Source of the DNA: Byssothecium circinans
Taxonomy: Eukaryota; Ascomycota; Dothideomycetes; Pleosporales; Massarinaceae
Reading direction: 5' to 3'
NCBI GenBank assembly: GCA_010015675.1
Contig: ML976980.1
Coordinates: forward strand, 935,244 to 990,946
DNA: 55,703 bases
Shown: positions 11,025-22,040 of the stretch, piece by piece
Position numbering within the stretch: position 1 is the stretch's first letter
Layout: each line of letters opens with the position of its first letter
The notes under the pieces: model-generated
Database searches by the model: none
Seen by the model: the letters and a program-made list of their open reading frames with translations, nothing else
What the model was told of the DNA's origin: nothing
Made by a program: the position numbers and the translations under genes

Positions 11025-11068
11025 GGTGTCTCATTCGGCCGTCGGGCTCATTCGACCGTCCACCTCGG
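11025..11068. repeat. right terminal inverted repeat of element D (unmutated copy)
   Basis: It ends GACCGTCCACCTCGG followed by TA. It is GC-balanced and serves as the reference for inferring the direction of mutation in the left repeat. Confidence 0.85.
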
Positions 11069-11070
11069 TA

Positions 11071-12282
11071 CAGTGTATTATGTAGTATGGCAGAAAAATA
11101 ATTCTGTCTCCACTTTGACCAATCGCGTCCATTACAACGTAATCTTTGACTATGGCGTAATAATACTTCCAGAGACATTTGTAGAGCCGTCTCAGTGCTA
11201 ACTCCATAAATTTGAACTCCGGTACTGCGCTAAGTCACGCACCACATATGGGAATATTCGCTCGTGCACCTGTAACTCTTTTTACACCTTCAACACGTGC
11301 ACGTCTCGCACTCAAATCCACGCACAAAAAAACGCAGGAAACATTCACCGCGCTACAGTCTCGGTTTCGAGCACAAGACCTACGACACTTCCGCCCGTAG
11401 AAAAAAGGGGCACAGAGCTACACTCTCCACACACGAGCAAGCCGCAACCACAAACACGCACAACGCTTAGAAGCCTTCGCAACAAAAGTCGCCTCAGCTC
11501 GACTCAACTCAACGCAGTTCACCCACCGCCCTTCCAAAAATCCTCATCACACCCCCATCCCACAGCCCCGAAACCTCGCTAGCCTTGCCCCCAACCCAGT
11601 CCACCAAAAACCTCCAAGTGCCCTCGAAAACATGCACACAGCACCAAGCAGGCCGGCAACAACAGCTCTACAGACACGCAGTAGACAATGGATCTGGAAA
11701 AAAGATGAAGAAGAAAACAAGAGCGGAATGCGAAGCCGACGTCAGGACGCGCCCTCAACACCGTCACCGAAAGCGAATATATGATGTACGAGCCCGCGCC
11801 CACGACGTCACGTACGGTTTATAAACAGGCCGTTGACGAAGGAGGGGCTTGGGAGGATATCAGTCACCACGAGGTACAAAGGGGAAGAAATGAGTGTGGA
11901 AAGTGTGCTGAGTTGGGTAATTTTGTCGTTGATGTTATGTTGTTGGCTGTTTGACTTTTGTGGTGACGTTTCTGCTGGTTGTGTTGAGGGGGATGAAGTA
12001 CTTGTATGGGAAGGGTGGGTTCGCTTGATCAGTTAGGGGGATGTTGACGTCGCTAGTGGTGGGAGGGTTGCTTGTTTTAGCTGGTATGATGGGGGTGGTG
12101 GTGGAGGGGGTACAGAGGGTTGTTGGAAGGGTTGTAGGGGTGGGGAAGATGGGGGAGGTTGTGTTTAATGCAGTGTCAGATACCTAAAGTATAGAAACCC
12201 GTATTGAAAACCGATGAATGGTCATTGGAACCAACAGGTAAGAAAAATCCCACTATTCAACTTAGCATTTTTTTATACCTTC
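11071..12282. other. intergenic, no supported gene
   Basis: Composition returns to normal right after element D. I see CA-rich and G-rich runs (for example 12050-12160) and only short open frames without recognisable domains. The stretch is downstream of the glycosidase-like gene, which ends at 12283 on the minus strand. Confidence 0.5.
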
Positions 12283-14387
12283 TTAATCCACCAAAACTCC
12301 CTCCAAGCCCTCTTCCCGCATCCCAATAATCAAAACCCCAATCATGCTTCCCGGCCAACTGAACCAAGCCTTGCTCGAGCACTCCCCTGTCTCCGCATCC
12401 ACGGCCTCGCTAAATGTGCCATCCCACTGCATACTTGCCTTAATCTTCCTCCAGGCCTCTTTCATCGCTGCCTCATCCTTTTGAAACACCGCGTAAGCCA
12501 GTTCTTGGAAGAATCCCAGGACCCATGGCCCGGGTGAGTGCACGCTGCCGAGGCCGGGGTAGTTCCCGCTGGAGACGTAACCGTGCGTGTTGGAGGGAGA
12601 GAAGGCGAAGCGGAGGGTGTTGTGCCAGGTTTCGATTAGTGGGGACATGGAAGGGGAGACGAAGGACCATGATGGGGCGAAGAGGGTGGGAATGTCGTTT
12701 GCGTCGTGGTAGAAGGTGTGGGCGCCGTGACCGTTGGTGAGGTAGGCGAAGACATTTTCCGTGGTGCCGGGACGTGCTACCACGAAGCTCTCCACCGTCT
12801 TCTGATGTACTTCTTGTGCTAGGGAGTCTAGATGCATCGCTCCAGCATCTTTTGGGCCTCGGAGTAGGAAGTATAGATCTCGTAGTCGTGTTATGGTGCG
12901 CCAAAGGAGAACGTGGCTGGAGAAATGGTAGGGGTATATCACTGCGTCGTCGCCGGGTGTTTCGTCCGTTGGCCAGAGCCCTGTATCTGCGTCTCTTTTC
13001 GATTCCAGGATTTGAAGGATGCTGGGTATGACATCCAATTCCACCAGCTCCTTCACAAATTCGACCTCATCCCGGAAGCAGTCCAGATAATCACACAACT
13101 CAAGAAGCGGATAGCACTGTTGATCCAACTGGAAAACCGGCTCGTCTTTCGGTATGCCGGTGACGAGGTACGACCGGTGCCAGTAGCCGTGTGGTCGTTG
13201 AGCGAGCTTGTAGACCCATGTTAGATGGCCTTTCACTGTGGTGTGGATTTTCGTGGCGTAGTCTGAGGAGGCGGTAAGTAATGTTGATTGGTGCTTGTGG
13301 GTCTCGAGGAGCAGTCGAATTTGCCAGTAGTTGTCGCGGTTCCAGCCGAGGGGGAGGGCGACATGGTCGGCTATTATGCATGTGGCGGTGGGCGAGACGG
13401 GTATGGAGCAGTTTGCGAGGATGTAGTCGACGTTTCGGCGGAGGATGTAAGTTGTTATGAAAGCCTCGTGCTTCCAGGGTGAGGGCTCATCTTTGGTGAG
13501 GGATTTGTCGACAGCTCTTGAGATCGAGGGTATGTGAATGTCTGTGTTCGGTGACAGTCTGAAGCGCCCTTGTACCTTTACCGAACGGTTTGTGGGTATC
13601 CTGATCTGATGAGGTACTACTAGATCGAGTGGCTTGTCGTGGACTTCCTGATTAGTCAAATGGCTCACATCGACAATGTCGCCATCGATTTCGAATGAAC
13701 AGCGTAGCTGGGCGCCCAATGCCGTATTCGCGATCTCGACCACACCTTTCTCGCCTACCCTGAGCGTATTCCTTGACTCAGGCAACGGAATCGGCCCTCC
13801 CTCGGTCAATTGTCCATAGCTTGCTCGATTCAAGCTTATTCTCAGATTCACATCGAAGCTTATCCCCGCCTCTTCCCCGCTTTGATTATGAATGGTTGCA
13901 GATTGGATGATCTCACCATCTCCTTCTGCACACACTTCGAGTGACACGTCAATGTTCTCAGCAATATGGAAGGAGAAGGAAGCGGCGTTGGCTTTTCGGT
14001 TCTGGATATTCACCGCAGTGACCTTTGGACCGAAATTGAGCCCGAACCCAGGTTGGTTCTCCTGGATCATGGAGAGCATGCGTTTTCGGTACGCGCGGAC
14101 GTAGGTCGGGTCGTAGAATTTGGTGCCATCGAATTGGTCAAACGGCACTGCAACGATGATGCCGTGTTTTGGATGGAAAGTGCTGGTTTGGAGTATCTGC
14201 TCGCTTTAGTAACTTGTTCTTCATTAGGGTAAACTATGCCGCGGATAAGCCTTACCCGCCCGCCCGCATCAAGCGATAGAGACAGCCCACCCTTTCCGAT
14301 ATCGATAGTCTTGCTCGGTGGTTGTTTCAGAAGATCAAAGGAAAATGGAATCGAGAAGTCGCTCGGGCCTTCCTTTGCCCGAGCCAT
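12283..14387 (-). CDS. putative six-hairpin glycosidase-like protein
   Basis: There are two exons, 14387-14256 and 14196-12283 (59-nt intron, donor GTAAGG, acceptor CAG), giving about 681 residues. The intron restores the reading DAGGR-ILQTSTFHPKHGIIVAVPFD across an apparent frame change. No signal peptide is visible, so it is probably intracellular. The N-terminal half looks beta-rich. The C-terminal half has motifs seen in (alpha/alpha)6-barrel hydrolases: LPLGWNRDNYWQIRLLLETH, DDAVIYPYHFSSHVLLWR and KAWFSWPGSMIGVLIIGMRE. I infer a glycoside-hydrolase-like fold of the amylo-glucosidase/six-hairpin type but cannot name a family or substrate. The divergently placed Zn2Cys6 regulator begins 265 bp from this start codon and may control it. 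Confidence 0.8.
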
Positions 14388-14651
14388 CAAATATGAAAAA
14401 GAATGGTAGAACTAGCTGTTAGTGTCTATATCTGAATGCCTAATATATCTTTTGACGAGAGGGGCATTCTTCAGTTTTCAAGTTTACAGCAACTCACGTG
14501 ACCACCCCTTGTCCATACGCACGGCTACTGTACCCCGCGTCAGTTCGCGTTTGGTCCAGGCCGACCTCATCGCTCCCTTTGCTCCGTCCCGTCTCCTCAA
14601 TATGCCGTTTGACGGTACACGGGCTGCCGTATTCAATCGCGCATAGCCAGC

Positions 14652-16946
14652 ATGCAGCAGCCCACGGAACGATTACCCGTTAATCCACGACGGCACAAGG
14701 TCGCGCCGGAAAACAGGAAGCGCGTCGCGAGAGCGTAGAGCAGCCCTAGCCCATCCATCCCATCCCACACCCGAGACTAGTCGTCCATCCCAAGGCATGG
14801 CGGACAGACCGGACCCTGCTAACCGGGTTTTGCAGGTGTAACAGCTGCAATGTTAGGCGCATCAAGTGCTCTGGCGAAAGACCATGCCAGCAATGTGCCA
14901 ATGCAGCGCGCGAGTGTGTGTATCCATCTGCGGAGCCGAATCGGAACGTGCAGTTGAAAGAAGAGCTCGAGCGGTTGAGGAAGAGATGCGCGGCGCTGGA
15001 GAAGGGCTTGCGTGCTGTTGTTCCCGATGATGCTGCAAGGCAGGAACTCGTTCAGCAGATTGAGAATCCCGAAAGTCCGTCGTCTCAACCGTTGCAGTCG
15101 GAAAATTCCTACGCGACTGATGAGGCCGAGGCAACCGAAGGCCGCCTACTTTTCGACATGGATGGGAATGTCCGATTTCTAGGCGAAACCTCTGGAGCGA
15201 CTTTCCTGGACTTGCTCAAACATTTCATGCTGACACTGGTTCCGCTGGCCTTTGTTCCTGGTCCCGGACACACTGCTGCTGAGGATGGATCGACTTTCGT
15301 TGCCTCGATTGGGCATTATCAAACATTCGATTCACGGCCGCTCCACGACCCTGAAGTCGACCCATTGTGGCTTCCTTCGCGCACCGATATGACAATCATG
15401 CTCACGGCGCTTTCCTACCACATTCAGGATGGCAACGGCGACTTTCTCTGCGGAGGCATATACTATTGGGGCGATATCAACGCGGTCCCCGCAGCAGTCA
15501 CGCTAGCACCCTCACATGTTGACGCCATCAAATCCAACAACTACCGCTATCTCGCATTCTATAACATATGCTTCGCCTTTGCGACCCATGTCCTCAACTA
15601 CACTCCAGCTCCTGACGAAGAGAACGCCGGAGACCGGTACTTTAAAAGAGCTCAAATCCTCCTTGGCAACCCTCTCGATACCGTGCGCTTCACACTTCGC
15701 GATGTACCCGCATTAGCTTTGATGGGCTTCTATCTTGTCGAGATTAACAGGCGCGATTCGGCATACATGTACATCAGTCTCGCCATCCATATCGCCATCA
15801 CCCATGGAGCCTTCAGACACTGCGTCGATGAGAGCAGTAAACGCGTTTTCTGGACGCTGTATACTCTTGACAGATGGCTTAGCTGCCTCATGGGAAGGCC
15901 ACCTACGCTAATCGATGAGGCGATTCGGCTCCCCATGCCAGTTGATGTTCCGTAAGATCCTCTTTTATCGCTACGACGCTCTTCATCTGACTGTCGCAGT
16001 AATCTGCCCTCAGCAGCTGGTCTCCGAGCCCACATCGAATTTGTTCGTGTATCCAATTTCATCGTCTGTGAAACCTTCAAGATCGCACCGCGCGATCAAA
16101 GACCATCGCAACTGACCCACAATATCGATCGATCTTTGAAAATGCTTCAGGATTGGTTGGCTCAGCTCCCACCGTCCCTGCAGCTGAATCCTGTCGACTA
16201 CAGTCTCGACCCAACTTGCTGCACACTCCACATGGCTTACAATCAAGTAACATGACATTCCGCCTTTGCACAGGAATACATGCTGACATGTGCAGCTCAC
16301 TCTCCTGACCACCCGTCCTATCTTCTTCTCCGCGGTGAAACGAGCCGTAGCTGAACGCTACATCAACGGAAGCTGGCGTCTTGAGTCTGATCCACAACTC
16401 AAGCAAATTCAAGCTTGCTCCTCAGCCGCACATTCGAACATATGCATCGCGCAATGGGTGAACCATCTCTACAAACATCGACGTGTGCTGCAAGCGAGTC
16501 TTCATATCGTCTTCAACGCCGCCATCATCCTCATGCTCAATCGCATCCTACGTGCGTACGCTGACGCTGTAGAGTCGGAGATCGAGTTTGCCATCAACCT
16601 CTTCGCGCAAGAATCAAGAACAGGAAGCAATTATCAAAAAGATTGCCTCCAGGTACTAAGGGATTTGAACACCATCGTCAATCGGTTTTTGACGAGCGTA
16701 AAGATGGGGACGCTGGGCCAAGGATTTGCGAGCAACCGGACCGCGCTGCAGCAGGTATTGACGCCCATGGGGGCGTACGGAAATCAACAATCTATTTCTG
16801 GCCCAGTTCCAGTGCCGACATCACTCGATGCAATGGGGGGAGGCCAATATGTCCATACTTTTAATGATACCGGAAACGCCTATCAAGAGTTGATGACCTG
16901 GACACAAACGGACGGCGCACAATCGAGCAACACCTTCCGCATCTAA
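14652..16946 (+). CDS. Zn(2)Cys(6) binuclear-cluster transcription factor
   Basis: There are four exons: 14652-14734, 14836-15951, 16000-16246 and 16296-16946 (introns of 101, 48 and 49 nt), giving 698 residues. The first intron splits the zinc cluster. Joined, it reads RKRVARACNSCNVRRIKC, then CQQCANAARECVY, with six cysteines spaced C-x2-C-x6-C-x6-C-x2-C-x6-C. A coiled-coil-like stretch follows (LKEELERLRKRCAALEKG). The middle is a fungal-specific transcription factor domain, with GDRYFKRAQILLGNPLDTV, SKRVFWTLYTLDRWLSCLMG and PPTLIDEAIRLPMPVD. It is probably a nuclear regulator binding CGG-type sites. Its target is unknown; the glycosidase-like gene it faces is the nearest candidate. Confidence 0.93.
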
Positions 16947-18103
16947 AATCCCGCATGAAGAAAAAAGGGATGTCACATCCTTCATCCCTCGCTTCTCGAT
17001 CAGCCACAGGATACTCGATCGGCAGCACTGAATACAGTCGCTTGGCTCCAATCGACATCCAAGTACCACGACAGCATAACCAGAGGGGGGTCAAAAGCGG
17101 AAGGAATTAAGGCAAGATACGAGGGCGTATACATACTCATGCGTTTGAACCGCGGGTACGGCAACCGGTTCCTGAAGCCTGGGACGGTAAATGAAGGATG
17201 CGGGTATGGTACCCCCTTTTTCCTGCTAGCTATCCGCTGCTTCCCCCGGAAAGGGTATCGATCAAGGGACAGCTCAGGTCATGCTTGCAGTCGGGGTACG
17301 TTCATGCATGTGTATCGGAAGATGGTTGTGGACGCTAACCAGGGGTAGTGTGTTCTTGCACGCTAACGGTACTTGGTTAACCTAAGTAGCGAACATATTG
17401 GTTTTTCTTGTCATGGATGTGATGGCAAGGCGCGAGTTGAATAAAGAACTCAGGATGGGCAAAAATTGTGTGAAGCCTATCGTCTGTCACGGTTTGGGGA
17501 TAAAGGGAACGGGTCGTATTCACTCGTACATGGCACACGACAAATTAAATCTAGCAAGCTTGATGAAATACAATTTGCCTGCGACAGAAACCAAATAGAA
17601 AACATACTAAGTAATACTATATTCAAGGGCTTATTTAGTTTACAGGAATACAAACTCTTCCACAATTATACTACCAGCTTGAGCAATCCGCAAACAGACC
17701 TTTTCATATTGATTTTCTTAAGGACGATCTCTTGTCGCTTCCGAAGCATTGATGTTGGACTGCTGCTGTTATGGGGGGAGACTCATTTCGGCTTGTTCGG
17801 AGACACAGTATGAGAAAGTCGCTAGAACTGCCTCTTGGTCACGAATGTGTTAGTCATGAGAGAAAGACGAATGGCAAAAGGTAAAGAGCGAGTGAGACTT
17901 CTTCCCATTTCTATACCACTTTGCCGTCACGTGTCCCTCAGAAAACTGACTTTTGCACTCACACCGCGAGCCTACAACCCGAGCCCTCGACCCGTGCCAA
18001 CACACGCATCGTTTCGGCAGTGCTCAAGTACACATCTTCGCGGGACCACTTCAATCTTTCCTTCCACCTTCTCAACCACCGAAAGTCAGATAATCCTATC
18101 ACA
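16947..18103. other. intergenic, no supported gene
   Basis: There are only short open frames with no domain, compositionally mixed. The right end (about 17920-18103), with pyrimidine-rich and CAAC-rich runs, is likely the former promoter and leader of the decayed G-patch gene. Confidence 0.45.
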
Positions 18104-18940
18104 ATGTCTACCAAATCCTCTCCACCCCAGCTCGCGTTCGCACAAAAGATGATGGCTAAAATGGGCCACATCGAAGGGTAAGGGCTAGGCCCTACAGGTG
18201 CTGGAATCTCAGCTCCTGTCGACGCGGTTGCTGCCACGGCTCGTCGCGGCATCGGCCACTGAGACGGCCTTATCTCGGCTTCTGACTATGTAACCTCCTC
18301 TCGCACTCCATCTCCCGAGGACGGCATCACGTCCAAGTTCGTCATCGTCGGGAACGTAGATGATTTCATCGAGGCTGCTTCGCTGAAGGATGTCTTCGGC
18401 TCGTCCTCGGGCGTCAAAGGCATCTAGGTCCATGGCATCCATGCCTACACCGAATTCGAGACAGAACTCGAGGCCGATGAGGCCGTTGCGGACACGCACG
18501 AGAAAGAGTACCGGTGGAACTCTCGGAAGATCATTGTTACCCTAATCGAAGCCGACAAAGCCCCCGAGCCGAACGATGAGCTCTAAGTTCCGCGTCTATC
18601 AGTCTTCCGTCGCAAAGACGAGGAGAACGCGAAGAACGTCCACTCGCGCACTGTCCGCGTAACCAATCTCCCTTCCCACGAGCACCGCTACCTCAACGAT
18701 ATGATGGTCGATGAGTACGACATTGAAGGCTACACCGCCGTCTTCATCGTCGAAAACAGCTCAGCACTTGTGCGATTCAAGACTGAGTTCGAAGCCGTTC
18801 TCTTCGCCAGCAAGTGGAATGGAACCTACGTCAAGGCACGCACACTGTACGCCGAGCGAGCGCCCGACGCAGAGATCAAGTCCTGGATCGAGGCCGAAAA
18901 ACAGGAGATAGGTATTCTGTCTTTAGCACTTAGAATTTAA
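18104..18940 (+). pseudogene. decayed G-patch / RRM protein gene
   Basis: One frame of 279 codons runs from ATG at 18104 to TAA at 18938 without indels, interrupted by four stops (18179 TAA, 18260 TGA, 18425 TAG, 18584 TAA). The N-terminus is a G-patch: AFAQKMMAKMGHIEG-stop-GLGPTGAGISAPV. In related splicing factors the stop position is Gln (EGQGLG). Two RRM-like segments follow: SKFVIVGNVDD to RKIIVTLIEADKAPEPN, and RTVRVTNLPSHEHRYLND to YVKARTLYAERAP. Each stop can arise from a single C-to-T change (CAA, CGA or CAG), consistent with RIP or deamination. Family resemblance is to SPF45/RBM17-type splicing factors, although that assignment is inference. No intron removes the stops. Confidence 0.8.
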
Positions 18941-19218
18941 GATTTTAGTAACTAACAATAATGATATCAACTTTGCTCTATAAATATATACACAACGTCT
19001 AAGCGCAGTCCAAACCAGTAACAGCATGTCATGTTAGGGCCTTGATGCGACGCGCCCATGAGGGGTAGAGTCAGCTGATCTGACCTTTAGTATATATATA
19101 TCGTCTGTGAGGCTATCCTCAGCGAGCAGCGATTCTTCTTGTCATACACTGAATCCTATGCTGTTGTTCTTCATCCGATCGTACATTGTCTCTGCGACCA
19201 TATCCTTATACTGCATAG

Positions 19219-19550
19219 TTACTGCATTTTCCTTAGCCTCGCAGTAGAAGGCCGGGGGACTTTCGAGGCTTTGATGAGGGTGACTGAGACTTTGTGTGGC
19301 CCGGTCCATCCGAAGCGCTTACCGTTGGCGAGGGATACGGCCTCTTCGGCATCGGCCTCTGTTTCGAACTCCGCGTATCCATGGTCGTGGAGCCAGCTAT
19401 CTCCGAGGTCAGTATAGGAGATGAAGACGCCGTTGATAGGGGCACCTTCTATGTTAGAGACGAGATGTCCAAGATCGGGCATGGCCTATCTCAAGGTGAT
19501 GGCTTCGTCATCGTCCTCGGTCGAAAAAGATGGAGTGGGTTCAAAGGCAG
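19219..19550 (-). pseudogene. RRM fragment related to the decayed G-patch gene, inverted
   Basis: The minus strand encodes HGYAEFETEADAEEAVSLAN, then KVSVTLIKASKVPRPS. It aligns with the first RRM of the plus-strand pseudogene (IHAYTEFETELEADEAV and KIIVTLIEADKAPEPN). A TAG at 19486-19488 separates this from an upstream in-frame stretch, SFSTEDDDEAITLR, that also resembles the counterpart linker (TPSPEDG). The open part starts at 19482 and stops at 19219. No G-patch is seen. It looks like a fragment of a paralogous copy lying in inverted orientation about 0.3 kb away. Confidence 0.6.
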
Positions 19551-19559
19551 AATGGATTA

Positions 19560-20175
19560 CATTCAATCGACCTTCACGGGCTTCTTGCTTGGCATAAAGA
19601 TAGTATAATGCATATCAATATGTTTTTGTCCTAGCGTGTTGAACCCTCCCAGTCACTGGAGATCATGTTAACCCGCGTCCTATCTGCTTCAAACCCCTCC
19701 AAAAGACCCCTCTTCTCGCATCCCCCTCATCCTCGAATACAATCTACATCACAGCCCCCCCCAACTTTCTCCCTTTTCGTAAATTCCTTAGCGTCGCCCT
19801 CCCCGCCATAACCCCTGAATCACTTACCTGGTCCTTGAAATGAATCTTGTTAATAAGAATTCTACGCAGCTCAGCCTTTAAATTCCCCCCCTACGGCCTG
19901 AATGTTGCTAACTCGTGTGCTCGTTAAGGTTGAGCGCTGAGGCGGACCTCGACCAAGGAACTATACCATAGACAGGGGATCAAGTAACTCACATATACAA
20001 AACTAAGAGACAATATACATGCACGGGGTATATTCATCATCTATGGGAAAGAAAATCCATTCCTTCTTTCACACTATACACATCAACTTCCGATTCTGAC
20101 CATGAAGAGATGAGACGAGATGGGAATCTCATCTCATAGACACGAGGTGATCGGCTGATCAGATCGGCTCCGAGC
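19560..20175. other. intergenic, no supported gene
   Basis: Mixed composition with a C-rich run at 19755-19775 and only short unsupported open frames. It lies downstream of the O-methyltransferase gene. Confidence 0.45.
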
Positions 20176-21548
20176 CTACGCAAGCTCGAGCTCGATCAAG
20201 GAGTCGACACTATGCGGGTGGCTCCAAATCCCGACAATTTTGAGACCCGCGCCTTCGTAGAGCTTCTTGTGATCAGCTTCCGTACGATGACGGGCGCCCA
20301 GGCTGGCCATGAGCTGCCAATCCAGCGCCGCTGACCGATGTTAGCGAGATAGTTGCGAAGGAAAGATACTGGTGGGAAGAGGCTTACTCTGCGGCCATTT
20401 GGCACCCTGGTTCGGCACCACATAGTCGTTGATTAAAATCTTTGAGTAGCCTTTTTTCATGGCGGGAACGATAGATTTGAGGATTTGGGTGTTGATTTCG
20501 TCGCTCCAATCTTGGATGATGGAGTGGAGGAAGTATGCGCGCGCGCCTGGAAACTAGAATTAGCATAGGGAGCATTGGATATATCTCGTTTTTGGCGTAC
20601 CTTTGACTGGCTGTTCTGTTAGGAAGTCATGTGGCTGCTTCACCACGCTACTGTCCACCTGCGCCATATCCACAATCTCGGGACGATCCTGTAGCACGAG
20701 CTTGCCCGAGATGTCGCCCCCAAACGCCTGTCCCAGGCCCTCCACATCATGACCGGTCCCACCCCCAACATCCACGAGGAAAGTGTCCCCACCGGTCTCG
20801 GCACCGCTGATCAGCCGCTCCTTGACAGGGTAATACTCTTCGGCAAACCAGCGCGGCCGGCCTTGGCTCCACATGCCCATCATGCTCGCGAAGCGCTTCC
20901 CCTGGAGCGGCGCCGACTTCTGGAAGTGCTCGAACATGTGTGCACCCTTGCAGTTGAAGGTGCACTGGAAAATACCGTCGACGTCGGAGGTGGGGGACTT
21001 GAAGCCATGCTCTTTGAAGAAGGCAGGGGTGGCTTGGAGGACGTTCTGGTGAAAGTCAATCAGAAAGAGGATGGTGTCTTCGTAGGCCTCCTCGGTGAAG
21101 GCGTTTGAGGAGGCGGTGGGTGCGAAGGTGTCGGGGCCGGTTTCGCGGACTGTGTGCATTGCAGCGAGATGGCGAAGCATGCGGCCTTTAGGAGTTAATA
21201 TTGACGTATTTGGGCGGTATTGAGGGCCATACCGACAAGTTCTGGATCCGCCTGCCCAGCGCACCTCGACGCGATGTCGGTTGTTGTCGCGCCAGTCTCG
21301 CCGACAGGTTTCAGCGCGTGGAAAAGCCTCAAGTCGACGGAGAGACGGATAATAGCCAGATGGGTGGGTTGCGCCCAAAAGAGCCTCAGCAATTCCTCGG
21401 ACGGGTGGGTAAGGTCTGCCACGAGCTGCGAACAGGCGTCCAGAAGGCCCTCTCGCGCACCCTGCTTGCCATTCTTGAGGCCATCGCTGAGCTCCGAGAT
21501 GTTGTCGAGAATGGCGAGCGTCGCCTTGGACGGCGGTTCGGCGGCCAT
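20176..21548 (-). CDS. SAM-dependent O-methyltransferase (fungal secondary-metabolism type)
   Basis: There are four exons: 21548-21233, 21185-20601, 20546-20388 and 20330-20176 (introns of 47, 54 and 57 nt), giving 404 residues, normal for the plant/fungal O-methyltransferase family. The N-terminal dimerisation region includes ELVGRMLRHLAAMHTV after splicing. The SAM-binding motif LVDVGGGTGHDVEGLG lies about two thirds along. Downstream blocks are LVLQDRPEIVDMAQ, ARAYFLHSIIQDWSD (post-splice), ILINDYVVPNQGAKWPQ and ALDWQLMASLGARHRTEADH, matching the family's C-terminal layout with a His-containing catalytic helix. The substrate is unknown, probably a phenolic or polyketide hydroxyl. It is divergent from the LaeA-like methyltransferase at 22041. 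Confidence 0.93.
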
Positions 21549-22040
21549 TGGACTGATTACTTACGATTGTCTGGGTTGGGGGGTTGTCGCAAGCTGGTGA
21601 CCGGCGGGATATATTATTACGCCTTTATCATCATCCCTCTTTCCCTTCACGGCAACCAACGAACCCCGCCATCCGCCGCAAACACGTCGTTTACAGGCAT
21701 TGCAGTGCCGCGCCGTGCCGCGCGCCTCTCTTCCGCGCGGTTCGCGGAAGAGACGGCCTCTTCCCGTGTCGGTTCACGAATCAGTGCACCAGCCGAAACC
21801 TGGTTCGTTCGACCAGAAGCCAAGACATGTCGCGTCAACGCCAAGAACTGCAAACGCACAGACGCGCCATGATGCCTGCTCCCACATGCTTCTCCAGCTC
21901 TTGGCATCTAGTGCCACTCTAGATAACCACGACCCCAGGACCTGAGTCTCGTTCCCCCGCCGCGCACATCCGCACATCCGCACAAGCTCTCGTCCTCCTC
22001 GACAACAGTCCAGCCCGGGTAGATCAGCCAGGGGCAGATC
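21549..22040. promoter_or_regulatory. shared divergent promoter region between two methyltransferase genes
   Basis: This is 492 bp between start codons of oppositely directed genes. A TATA-like ATATATTA lies at 21609-21616, about 60 bp upstream of the O-methyltransferase start, a plausible core element for the minus-strand gene. No other element is assigned. Confidence 0.45.

Larger units (their letters stand above)
8954..11068 (-). mobile_element. pogo/Fot1-like DNA transposon D, partly RIP-degraded
   Basis: This 2115-bp element is flanked by TA at 8952-8953 and 11069-11070. Its 44-bp terminal inverted repeats (8954-8997 and 11025-11068) differ at 13 positions. At all 13 the left copy has T or A where the right has C or G. 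The minus-strand transposase keeps an open N-terminal part (10700-10978, start at 10978) with a CENP-B/Psq-type helix-turn-helix (FSYRQIARDYSCSHATLARR). A second open block (10400-10666) contains the DDE motif TYNIDEKGFLLS. Downstream of about 10.4 kb the frame is full of stops and TA-rich. The PLDV acidic motif reads LNV here too. The element is not intact. Confidence 0.87.

Noticed and set aside
11585..11824. Basic 79-codon frame upstream of the glycosidase region
   Set aside because: Starts without ATG support and has low-complexity Arg/Lys/Gln content with no domain.
14197..14255. Apparent frameshift at the N-terminus of the glycosidase-like gene
   Set aside because: A 59-nt intron with GTAAGG donor and CAG acceptor explains the frame change.
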